64,000 nucleotides of DNA, taken from NCBI RefSeq assembly GCF_035594125.1, contig NC_087168.1:17573150-17637149 (forward strand). Reading direction: 5' to 3'. The notes below the pieces were generated by a model. The model ran no database searches and was not told where the DNA came from. It worked only from the letters and a program-made list of their open reading frames with translations. Every line of letters begins with the position of its first letter. Within the stretch, counting starts at the first letter, position 1. Below are positions 12,545 through 23,847 of this stretch, in pieces. This DNA is from Scylla paramamosain (Eukaryota > Arthropoda > Malacostraca > Decapoda > Portunidae). The position numbers and the translations under genes were made by a program.

Positions 12545-12985
12545 CCGTTAGGACAGTTTTTAAAAGGCCACAGAGGTGTTTAGTCAGACATGTTAGGTAA
12601 GGTTAGGTTAGGTTACACGCTTATAAGGACAGGTGTTTAGTTGGGTTTTCACAGGTGTTTTCCCTACTAATTGCGCGGAATCCTTGTTAATCCTTCACTC
12701 GAATCATAAAAATATCCTTGGAAACTCCAACAACTTCCTTTACAGCCTGTTTAGTTTGGTCTTGACAGGTTTTTTCCTACTAATGGCGTGTAATCCTTGT
12801 TGATCTCACTAGAATCATAAAAAAAAAACACCCTTGAAAACTTACAACTTCCTCTACAGCCTCTTTACTTATGTTCTTATTGGTGTTTTCCTTCCTGATC
12901 ACGTAGGATTCCTGGTAGACTGTCACTAGAACCATTAAACACACTTGGAAACTTTTACAACTTCCTCTACAGCGTGTTGAGTGTG
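12545..12985 (-). repeat. Dispersed repeat family, copy B (tandem, three units)
   Basis: Reverse-oriented relative to copy A. Units with the block TTTTCCCTACTAATGGCGTG, CTTGTTGATC, CACTAGAATCATAAAAA and CTTGAAAACTTACAACTTCC recur at about 12659, 12772 and 12887 (period ~113 bp). The left end holds GGCCACAGAGG and a short TTAGG-like run (12595..12616). Confidence 0.75.
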
Positions 12986-13085
12986 ACAGGTGAAGAGGGA
13001 AAATGTTTAGTAGATGTACATGTGCTCTATGATTTTGTGGACAGAGGGGTTGTGTTTTTTGTGTTTTGTGTGGGAGTAGTCACGC

Positions 13086-13087
<2 letters not shown>

Positions 13088-13117
<30 letters not shown>

Positions 13118-13215
13118 GTTTTCTTATCTAGTGTTTGGAAGGAAGTGATGCCTGACTCCGGAATGTCCTCGGAAACTCTCATGAATATATAACGAAGTGC
13201 GTGTGTCTTAAGTGC

Positions 13216-13289
<74 letters not shown>

Positions 13290-13290
13290 A
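13088..13290. repeat. (GT)n, then (GA)n and a G run
   Basis: (GT)n at 13088..13113 and (GA)n at 13217..13280 ending in nine consecutive G. The G run abuts the retrotransposon fragment starting near 13293. Confidence 0.9.
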
Positions 13291-13292
13291 GG

Positions 13293-13726
13293 ACGATATT
13301 CCTTATGAAACGGGACTGAAGTTACTAAATTTACGCTCCTTAGAAGAACGAAGGTCAAGAGGAAACCCGGTGGAAGTCTTTAAGTGGTGTAGGGGTTACA
13401 ACAAGGGCAAGGAAAATTCTCAGGATCAGTAATCAGGATAGAACTAGAAGTAACTGGTTCTGGTTTGAAAAGTTAGATTTAGGAAAGAGAGAGAGAGAAA
13501 GGAAATGATTCTTAAACAGAGTGGTAGATGAATGGAACGGACTCAGTAATTAGGTTGTTAATGCTGAAACATTAGGGAGCTTTAAAAGAAGATTAAACAG
13601 ATTTATAGATGGGAATGATAGGCGGAAATGTGTAGGTAGGTTTCATACAGGGACTGCTACGTGTAGACCTGATGGCTTCTTGCAGCTTCCCTTATTTTAT
13701 TATGTTCTTATGTTCTTATATTCTTA

Positions 13727-13730
<4 letters not shown>
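13293..13730 (+). mobile_element. CR1-like LINE 3' fragment, degenerate
   Basis: Translation in shifting frames matches the C-terminal part of the reverse transcriptase at 33132..34712: IPYE, then LNLRSLEERRSRG, then EVFKW.RGYNKG, with later RFRKE and VDEWNG equivalents. Stops and frameshifts make it dead. It ends with the family's 3' tail (CTTCTTGCAGCTTCCC and short ATGTTCTT repeats). 5'-truncated. (GA)n lies on both sides. Confidence 0.8.

Positions 13731-13802
<72 letters not shown>
13731..13802. repeat. (GA)n microsatellite
   Basis: About 36 GA units starting directly after the LINE tail; together with 13217..13280 it may be one tract split by the insertion. Confidence 0.85.
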
Positions 13803-13806
<4 letters not shown>

Positions 13807-14111
13807 TAACATCACATTAGCATCATCTACTCTTGTTTTCATTTATAATGCAAAACCAAAACAAACATCCTACTACCCGCCTGTATATTAGCAACAAAAC
13901 CGTTATTATTCCAACCGAGAAACTGAAGGAGCGGAGTAAACGAAAGAGAAGATGATAATTTTCCATTGCGCACGAGGGAAGGAAGGACCGTGGGGAAAAG
14001 CGAAAACGGGAAAGATTTGTATGAGAGAGATGCTAATGTCTGGCCCGTTATAATCTTCATCCTCCAGCTTAGAGGAAGAGAGAGATGGAAGGAAGGAGTG
14101 AAAAAAGACTA

Positions 14112-14230
14112 AAACATAAGAAAATAAGGGAATCTGCAAACAAACCATCAGGCCTACACGTGGCAATCCCTGTACGAAACATAACTACTCTACTTCATTT
14201 ATCATCCTCACCTGTAAATTTGCCTAATAA
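14112..14230 (-). mobile_element. CR1-like LINE 3' tail fragment
   Basis: Reverse-strand copy of the family tail: AAGAAAATAAGGGAATCTGC, then CATCAGGCCTACACGTGGCA, CCCTGTACGAAACATA and a remnant of the ATAAATTTGTCTA block. About 120 bp survive. Confidence 0.7.
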
Positions 14231-14334
14231 TAATTACTTCGCCGTACCATATAGGGCGTGGGGCAACTGGGGGCGGGGGGAACTTAACGACCTGGTGGTG
14301 GTTAAGAAAAAACGTTGCAAGATGGAGGTGATGA

Positions 14335-14537
14335 TGATGATGGTGGTGGTGGTGGTGGTGGTGGTAACGCAAGGACTTCCGCTATACTTGAGGGTCAGGG
14401 CATCTCATCACGGTAAATTTGTACCATAGTGTTATAAATTAAGATAAAGTCACTGGTGGTGTTGGTGGTGGTGGTGGGATGGTGGTGGTGGTGGGATGGT
14501 GGTGGTGGTGGTGGTGGTTAGGCCTGTTTTTCGAGCC

Positions 14538-14626
<89 letters not shown>

Positions 14627-14728
14627 TTTACCAATCATTTCCTTCATTCACATTTATTCCTCCTCGCATCTTTTTGTTCGGAATGAAATGGAAAATCCCA
14701 AGAATATTTTGCTTCCGTGTCAACAACC

Positions 14729-14796
<68 letters not shown>

Positions 14797-14839
14797 GTCG
14801 CCTGGAAAATCCTATGGAATCCCCAGACGATCCTTGTTG

Positions 14840-14879
<40 letters not shown>

Positions 14880-14915
14880 AACCTTCACCCAATACCAACT
14901 GTGCACATAGGGACG

Positions 14916-14972
<57 letters not shown>

Positions 14973-15118
14973 GCGATTATTATCATTATTATTTTTGTTG
15001 TTGTTGTTGTTCTCTCATTCTTATCCTCCACGTCCTGCTCTTAATCATCATCATCATTATCTTTTTCTTTTCTTCTGCTCCTCCTCCTCCTCCTCCTCCT
15101 CCTCCTCCTCCTCCTCCC
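14335..15118. repeat. Dense microsatellite cluster
   Basis: (GGT)n 14335..14365 and 14454..14519, (TC)~41 14541..14622, (GA)~31 14731..14792, (CA)n 14841..14877, (ATT)n 14916..14972, (GTT)n near 14996..15011 and (CCT)n 15078..15118. The (TC)/(GA) pair is inverted with a ~108-bp spacer. Confidence 0.9.
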
Positions 15119-15754
15119 CCTCATACTCGTCCTTCTTCTTCAATTATCAATATTGCATCTTTCTCCTTTCGCCTTTTCACCTTACTCACCCATCTACGTA
15201 GGTACATCTTATACGTCTTCTTCTCCTACATCACTGCATTACTCTCTTAGTGTCTTCTTTTAATACTACATTACTCTTTCATGTCTTCTAATACATCACC
15301 CACTCTGTCTTCTGCTACGTTGCTCTTTCTTCTACGAGTACATCTTCAGTTACGGTGCTTCCTCGCTTACCTCATTCCCCTGTGGTACGGTACGCATGCT
15401 CCTCAAGTCTGGAAGAGTAGGTACCAATCACTCTTGAACACGCTAGATTGGTTTAGGCTAGGTTAGGTTAGGTTTGGGGTGGGATAGGTTTAACATCATG
15501 GTGCTTGCTAACTCTGTGGGAATCGCAATAAGAGTATTTCCGAGAATGTCCTGTGGCTAGTGAGCTACAGCCGGCCGTCATCACAGGCGAGCGCATATAC
15601 TCCCCATAGACTTCGAAAAAAATGCTCACGGTATCTCCATTAGGGCTCAGTAATCTGTGTGTGTGTTTCCTGCGTGTCGTCATCAGCTGGGAAGAAAAGA
15701 ACAAGAGGTGTAAGAACTGGTAATGCTCGCCCGTGACCTTTACTGTTTTGTTTT
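15119..15754. other. Intergenic, no gene seen
   Basis: Contains TCTTCT-rich sequence with ACATCAC/TACATTAC phrases repeated at 15210..15310, and a short TTAGG-like run at about 15456..15476. No supported coding frame. Confidence 0.5.
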
Positions 15755-16400
15755 AACTTGGCTTTTCCTTTACCTTGCTTGTCAGTAGAGTTTGGATTAC
15801 GTCTTCTGATTAGTTTCTTTAAATATTTACTTTGTTTTTCATTAGTGTGTTGCTAATTGCATTTTGACTTATCTTTTCCTTTACCTTCGTTTTTATTAGA
15901 TTTTTGGATTACGTTTTTTAATTGATCTCTTTAAATACTTACTGTGTCTTTTTCTGATACGTTACTATTAAAAAAAGTACTTAACAGAAGAAAAAAATAG
16001 TTAGGTTTTATATTACGTTTCTTCATTGGTTTCTTTAAATAGGTACTTAATCTGTTCTTTTCTTCTTGTAACGTGTTATTAAATGCAAGTTGGGTGACTT
16101 ATGTTTTCTTATTGTTGTGTAAGTCTTTTCTTTTATTCCTTCCTCTCTTTGTTACCAGTCCAGTTTTAAATTATGTCTCGTCATTGTTTTTTTTTTTTTG
16201 AGTAGGTACGTACCTATTCTTTTGTTTTTGCTTCCTGTGGCGTGTTATTAATTGCATGATGGCTGATTCTTGTGTTGTTATTGTTGGTTAAGTTTATTCT
16301 TCTTTCCCTTCTTTCCTCTTTCTTTTGTCTATTTCTTTAAAATTATTTGGCTCTTTCTTTTCTTGCCTTTTTCTTGTTTCCTGTTGTGTCGTGATTGTGT
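15755..16400. repeat. Degenerate tandem repeat, ~105-160 bp unit
   Basis: The phrase TTGGATTACGT followed by TTTCTTTAAAT and ACTT recurs at about 15792, 15905, 16009 and 16167; a linked phrase (GTGTTATTAATTGCA and variants) recurs at about 15848, 16071 and 16240. T-rich and diverged. Confidence 0.6.
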
Positions 16401-16444
16401 AAGTCTGTTTTTTTTTTCATTCCTTCCCACTTTTTCCCTATTTC

Positions 16445-16445
<1 letters not shown>

Positions 16446-16503
<58 letters not shown>

Positions 16504-16527
16504 CATTATTATTATTATTACTATCAT

Positions 16528-16574
<47 letters not shown>

Positions 16575-16575
16575 T
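16446..16575. repeat. (ATT)n/(ACT)n compound microsatellite
   Basis: About 130 bp of ATT triplets shading into ACT triplets. Poly-Tyr, poly-Leu and poly-Ile frames here are artefacts. Confidence 0.9.
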
Positions 16576-16739
16576 TGTTGTATTATTCTGGTTGTGTAAG
16601 TCTATTCTTCTTTGTCTACTCTTTACTTACCTATTTCTTTATTATTATTATTTGTTTTCTTTTCTTAGCTTCCGTTTAAAAAAAATAATTAATTTTACCT
16701 TGTATATTTCCTGTTCCGTAATTATTGTAATATAAATCT

Positions 16740-17340
16740 GCTTATCCTTTCTTCCTTTGTTCTCTCCTTCCTTCCTTTCTCGCCTTTTATTTTCTCTCCA
16801 TTCTTTAGTTTATTATCTTTTTTAATTAGAATTGTGTAAATCCTTCCTTCCTCTCTTCCTTCCTTCCTTCCTTCCTTCTTTCTTTCCTTTCTTTATTATT
16901 TAATTCCTTTCTTCTCGGCTTCCTTTCTTTCATTTTTTCTTCTTCCTCCCTCCCTTCCTCTCCCTTTCTCCCTTTGTTACTTCATCCTTTCCTTCTCTTT
17001 TTCCCATTTCTTTCTTTCATCCTTTACTCCTTCCTTTGTTCATTCGTTTGTCCCTTTCTTCCTTCCTTTCTTTCTTCCTTCCTTCCTTCCTTCCTTCTCT
17101 GTCCATCATTTCTTTGTATCTTGCTTCATCTCTTCCGCCTCTGTTCTCCTTTTCTTTCTTTCTTTCACCCTTCTCTTCTTCCTTTTTTCGTTCCTTCCTT
17201 CTTAGTTCATTCCTTCCATCTCTGGCCATCAGCTCTTTCTTCCTTACTTCATCCCTTCCGCCTCTTTTCCCCATTTCTTTCGTTCAGTCTTATCTCCTTC
17301 CTTCCTTCATTCCTGCAATAATATTCTTTCCTCCTTTACC
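16740..17340. repeat. Polypyrimidine TTCC/TTTC-rich tract
   Basis: About 600 bp almost free of purines on the + strand except scattered ATC/GTC. Two ~100-bp segments, each with a CATC..CTCTTTC..CTTCATC..TTCCGCCTC order, repeat near 17105..17210 and 17228..17330. Confidence 0.75.
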
Positions 17341-17399
17341 AGCTATGAAACGTGAATCCCCTCAAAATAATTACTCATCAGCCTGACTTTTACAATTCA

Positions 17400-17731
17400 T
17401 TTCCTTCCTTGGAGTGACGAGATTACCTGTTATTTAAGTGTTCGTGGCTCGTAATTCACTCAGTAAGGCTTTGATCGTCAGGAAGTTATCAGTTAGTCAA
17501 GCAAACCATACAGTCTGTAAGTCTTCATCAAGTCTTCAGTGAATCTCCAGTCACGAGTTAGTTACCAGTAGGTCATCAGTCATCAAGTGCCATCAATGAC
17601 TCAAGCAAGTTACCTTTAAGTCATTAGTCACCACCACACACACACACACACACCATCATCACCACCGCCAGCACCACCACCTCACTGATTCACTGTCCTT
17701 GAACAGAAGGAGATTCATCAAGATCAGTGAA

Positions 17732-17782
<51 letters not shown>

Positions 17783-18140
17783 CGTTGGCCAGCTTAGTTC
17801 TAACCCAATTAATTTGTCATATATTTTATTTATTTATTTATTATTACCCGTTCGGCGGTGTGTCAACTACGAAGTATCATCATTATAACATATTAGCATC
17901 TGTTTTCCAGTGTGCATAAAAAAAAACATAGACTCCTTAACATATGTAAAGGAGTCTATGATAAATAATGATAGTAATAGCAATGGTAATAATAAAATAA
18001 CTCTATATTTTTTTCGTAATGTTTACTTATTCTATATAATTATCAAACCATAAGTGTCATCACGTGACTCGATTTAATCAACCTGGACAAATACTTAGTG
18101 GGGCTTAGTTCCTTGGCTGAACCTGAACCAGTAGTAATAG
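17400..18140. other. Upstream region of the protease gene: repeats and a hairpin
   Basis: 17470..17630 holds many irregular AGTCATCAG/CAAGTC-like phrases; (CA)n at 17636..17652; (GA)n at 17737..17780. A perfect inverted repeat lies at 17927..17960. I see no clear TATA box or initiator for the downstream gene. Confidence 0.5.
17927..17960. repeat. Perfect 12-bp inverted repeat
   Basis: CATAGACTCCTT (17927..17938) and AAGGAGTCTATG (17949..17960) are exact reverse complements around a 10-nt loop containing CATATG. Confidence 0.9.
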
Positions 18141-18264
18141 CAATTGAGTGTAGACTTCGATCCCTTATTAGAGACTTCGAGCCCCTATTTTAAAGTTTGT
18201 TCCTTTATTAGAGAGTTCAATCCCTTTATCAACATCCTCTCCTCCAGACGCTCCAGCAGCTACG

Positions 18265-19079
18265 ATGAAGCAGACGCGAGGCTCGGAAAGCGCCGCGACT
18301 ATGGTGCCCTGGAAGGTGGTGGCGGTAGTGTTGGCAGCCCTGGGGTTTTTCGCACCCGTTCATGGCCATTTCGGTAAGGACGTATGTGCGAGTATGGTTA
18401 GATGCTTCTTCTTGTCTGTTAGGTGTATAGTTTGTCTTTACCTGCCTCAGTCGTATGCCTAATACAAAGATTGAATTATTATGTGTAGGACTACTAATAT
18501 AATTATTTACAGCTTCCGTTGTCTTATTATTTTTTCTTTTCTTTCTTTTCCAATTGTATCCTGAATTTATGAAAGAGCCAGAAACTTTTCCAGTATGATA
18601 ACACTACACTAGAATACATTATATCAATCAGGACTTAATTACAACTTGGTCTACTACAATACAATACAACTTGGTAACTACAATACTGCAGTTAGAACCA
18701 TAATACAACCTTTACAGCACAATATTCATGACCCAATCATCTCCCACAAATGCCATACAGCAGCTAGAGATTCTTGTAGCCTTCCTTACGTTGTTGTTTA
18801 GATGTTGTCATTGAAGTGTGACTGTTTCGTGCAGGGAGCTGTGAGGACCACACCACGCAGTGCCCTCGCCTGGCCAGCATCGGCCTCTGCGAGACACGCC
18901 GACAGTTCATGCTGCAGAACTGTCCAGTGAGCTGCGACGCCTGTGTAGGTGAGTGTATGCGTGTGTGTGTGTGTGTGTGTGTTGTCAATAAATCTTTCTC
19001 TACCATTCTATTTATCTATCTATCTTTAATACGTATGTTGTTGCCGATAAGTCTGTCCACCTATCCACCTGCCTCTCTA

Positions 19080-19126
<47 letters not shown>

Positions 19127-22100
19127 ACTATATCTCTCTAACCTTATACGTTTCTATCTAGCTATTATTCTATCTACCTTTAATGCTGTTGTCAGTAGAT
19201 CTATCTATCTATTTATTTATTTATCCTCCTGTGTGTGCGTGTGTGTGTGTGTGTGTGTGCGTGAGGCCATATAATTTTCATTAACCTTACCCTTTGCTCC
19301 TCCTCCTCCTCCTCCTCCTCCTCCTCCTCCTCTTCCTCCTCCTCCTCCTCAAACTCTTCCCGTTACCAACTATCAACCATTTACTACTCCACACCACCAC
19401 CACCACCACTCATTGCGCCTCTCCTTTTCAGACCCAAACTGTTTCGACCGCAGCTCCCGGTGTACCCCGATGGCAGCGCGTGGGTTGTGCGAGACCCAGA
19501 AGTCGTTCATGCTGACGCAGTGCCCCCACTCCTGTGACGCCTGCAGGATCGGGCAGCCCACCGCTGTAGGGTTCACCAACCTCAAGACCATCATCAACCC
19601 GGACTTCGGTGAGATTAGGGGTTAGGTTAGGTTAGGTTAAGTTAGATTAGGTTACGCTAGATATTAGGTTAGGTTAGGTTAGGTTAGGTTAAGTTAGATT
19701 AGGTTACGCTAGATAAGATTAGGTTAGGTTAGGTCAAGCTCCCTTTTTTTTTGTCTGTCTTTCTTTCATTCGTTCGTTCGTTCGATCGTTCGTTCTTTTC
19801 TTTCCTTTCTTTTGTTGTTTTCATGTTTATTCTGTCTTTCTGTTTTGTTTTTCTTTCCTTCTAACATCTTTCTTTCTTTTTGCTTCTTGTACTTTTGTTC
19901 CTGGTTGGTTTTTGTTGCTGTTCTCCTCCCTATCCTCCTCCTTCTCCTCCTTCCCGTTTTTTTTTTTTTTTTTCTTCTCACTCCTCTCTCTTTTTTTTCG
20001 TCATCACCATTACCTTTTATGCATGAAGTCGGCTTAGGGCGCACAAAAAAAAAAAGTGAAGAAAAAAAAAAGCTCGCTGTTAAAATTATTTCCAGAGGCC
20101 AGAGGAATTTTTAGTCAGCTTTGGTCAAGTTAATTAAGGTTAAGTTAGGTTAACTTAGGTAAGGTATTTTTAAATTCTTTAGGTTTTCATGACGATTGTT
20201 TTCAGATTACAGAGATGACACGTCGTTCTATTTTTTGTTTTTGTTTTTTGTTTGTTTGCCATTGAGTATGTTAAGTTGGTGTATTTTGAAATTATCTAAG
20301 ATCTCGTTAAGATTGTTTTCAGAGACTACTGAAATGATTTGTCAAAGATTGTTTTCAGAGACTACAGAAATGATTTGTCAGCTTTTCCTTTCCTTCTCTC
20401 TCTCTTTTTTTTTTTTTTTTTTTTTCTTCCATTGGTAATCCAGAATCCTTGAAAACTCGCTTGACTGGACACGTGTAACTCCCAGGAGAGCGTGTGAAGT
20501 GAAGATAATCACTGAATCACTTGAGAATGCGGAACTTGTGACCATATTATGAAACACTTGTCCGCACCTCCACTATATTCAAAAGGCACGTGTGTTTAAG
20601 TGTGTTTTTTATGGTTCTAGGGACAGATTAACAAGATTTTTGTACCATTAGCAGGAAAAAAAACACTCTTGAGAACACGGCTGATCATCTGTGGCCTTTA
20701 AAAAGTCATAGTGAGAGAGCAAAGCGTTTAAGAAAAGTTGAAAGTTACACTGGTTTTTAAGGGCGTTTTTTTTTATGCTTTTAGTGACAGATTAACAAGA
20801 TTTCCATATCATTAGCAGGAGAAACACTACTGAGATTCCGACTAATCTCTGTGATCTTTGAAAATAGTCGTGGTGAGAGAGAAGCATTTCATAATGCGAT
20901 GCCTGGTCGTGATGCGCTGTAGGAGTGACTGGTCTGGCGAGTTGCGAGGCAAAGGCGAGGCCTGGCCAGGGTGCGCCGTGTGGTGGCTCAAGCCAACACG
21001 TTCCACCTGGTTACGTTCCACCTGGTTAACTCTCGTGCTGCTCTCTGTGTCTATTTACTTGTATATCTGTTCCCTCAGTTCACGCTACACAGTGCAAAGA
21101 CGACAGGACACTGAAAACAAGTCGAAAAGAGTCAATTACATGTTCTTTCGTCTTGTTTCACTTATAAGTTGTTGCGTGGCCAAGTTTGTTTAGTGTTTAA
21201 GTTTATTCAGTTTTGCACGATAGAGAGGCCAAGACCTTGAAAGCGAGTGAGAAACAGACACAAGGAAATTTAGTTCTTGTTGCATCTTGTCTCATCCCTT
21301 AATTATTACGAAACCAGTTAGAAAACACGAGATTTACTTATTTGTTTATTTATTTTCATCTGGCTTTATTACTCTATGGAAGCGCTTCGGGACGTCATTA
21401 GGATTGTTTTCAGAGGCAACAGAGAGGATTGGTCAGACTCTCGTGGATGATTCCTGTCAATCCCTGTTAAACAATCACTAGGAACATGAAAATTCCCCTG
21501 AAAAACCCCGATACTTTCCACTGCTAAGATCTTGTTAAGGGTAGTTAGGGAATAAAAAGGCAATGAAACGAGGCTCACTGAAGGTACCGATCGCCAAAGA
21601 GTGTAGTAAAAAGGGTTATCCGAAAACTGAGGATAAGTGTCTTGAACGACTTCCTTAGACTTAGTGAGTTTTCCTACCTTTCTTCCTGCCGGGCACATTG
21701 TACTCTATTTATCTGACTTCTACTTTTACTGACCTTTATTTATCTGACTTTGCTTCTATTTCCCTAACTGACCTTTCCAGCATTTACCTGATCTCTATTT
21801 TACTGAAGGGTACCCGACACTCAATTCACCTGGCATTGTGTGTTCCCCTGCAGACTGTGGCAGGCCTTATCCCCCGCAGGCAGGACGAAGGAAGCGCCAG
21901 ATTTACTTCCCCGACGAGATTGAGGAAATCATTAAGAAATTCCCGCCGGGCGTTGTTGCTAACCGGCGCCGCCCACAGAACCCACGGAGCCCACAGGTAG
22001 GTAGAAAAGAGTAAATAAAGAAAGAAAAGAAAAGAAACAAACAAACAAATATATGAAATAGAACAGCTTCGTGACGCATTTTTTTTTTTTTTTTTTTTTA

Positions 22101-23482
22101 TTGTGCGACTTTGCTGACATTTAATTAAGTATAGAACACTAATAGTACTTTAAAATTTGGTGAGAGGCTATAGTTCATCCACGTCCTCCTCTCACAGGCG
22201 CAGGAGGGCACCCAGCCAATCGTGCCGCTGTCATCCCCAGGTGAGCATAAGTTTGTGTTCGTCCCAACCTGAAGATAAGACATCAGGTTGTTAGTGATGA
22301 GTCATCAGGAAGGCTCAGAAGATTAGACCAATTTGTGGATGAGGATGATAGTTGGTAATAAGTAGACATGTCTCGTACAGGCGTAATGACTGACAACATA
22401 AGAACATAAGAAAATTAGGGAAGCTGCAAGAAGCCATCAGACCTGCACGTGGCTGTCCCTGTATGAAACATACCTACCTACCTATTTTTTACCTATCATC
22501 CGCATCCATAAATTTGTCTAGTCTTCTTTTAAACCTCCCTAATGACTCAGCTTCTTGCAGCTTCCCTTATTTTCTTATGCTCTTATTTTCCATTGTTCCC
22601 ATATTGTGATTAGTTATTTTAGCAGAAAATCAAAAAGGGTTAATTTCTTTAATTATCTGTTCTTTTTTTTTTTTCCCCGTCTGTGTCCATACGCGGTGTT
22701 TTCCCTCTCATACCAACACCCGCGGCAGCAACATCAGGTCCCGCCAGTCTGAGCGTGCACGACACCTTCTGCGGCTCCACGCCCATCACAGACCGCTTCC
22801 TGCTCACCGCCGCCCACTGCGTCTTCGATTCCGACCAGCCGTGAGTTTTCATGCGCTCCTTCTTTCACTCATCCATTCTTCATTTTTATTCATCCCTTCG
22901 TTTATCCTTTAACAAAAAGTGAAAACATTTTCAATCTCAAAATTTTTAACTGATAATGGATGCATGTCCCTTGCTTGAAGGAGACAGACACATTGTGGGC
23001 ATGTTTTATGTTCAGTGTAGCGGTGGGAAGACAATAATATTTGACTAAAAATATTTTACGCCTAGACAAAGTTTAGAAAGAAAGTACACTACACTTTACT
23101 GAGTGATTTAAACTTTCTATATATACATTTTACTTCTACATTTCGTGATTCAAAATTCTGTAGTTTTGAGAAAAATTTTAATCGCATTTTTTTTTTTTTT
23201 TCTTGGTCCGGACTTTCATTCATTATTTCATAGCTGTCTGTCGTTCCCTCTTAAAAGTACTAAATATTTCCATAAGATCCTGTTCAAGTTGTTGAGGAAA
23301 CGCGCCGAAGTGTTTGGAACTTTTTTCAGTGGAAGAGAGTGTTTGGCTAGGGGCAACAAAACTGATAAAAAAGAGAATAGGGGAAAAAAAATTGAGCCCA
23401 GCGAAAGTGCCAGTCCTTAAAGGCAAACAGTTCAAAACTAAACACTACACAAGACACTTTACAATATAATATTTATTGGTTA

Positions 23483-23546
<64 letters not shown>

Positions 23547-23707
23547 GTTGTGCTAGGAATGTACTATATGTTATTATTTTCTTGTGAACCAGAGTGCGGA
23601 CTGTGCGCTTAGGGGAGCTGGACTTCGCACGAGAGGACGAAGCTAACGCGAGACCCGTGGACTATGCCGTGGAGCAAATTATCGTACACCCCGACTTTGA
23701 GTGAGTG

Positions 23708-23738
<31 letters not shown>

Positions 23739-23808
23739 TCTACGTATGTATGCCTGTATGTATGTAGATATGTATGTATTTCTATCAGTCTATCAGTCTA
23801 TTTGCTTA

Positions 23809-23847
<39 letters not shown>

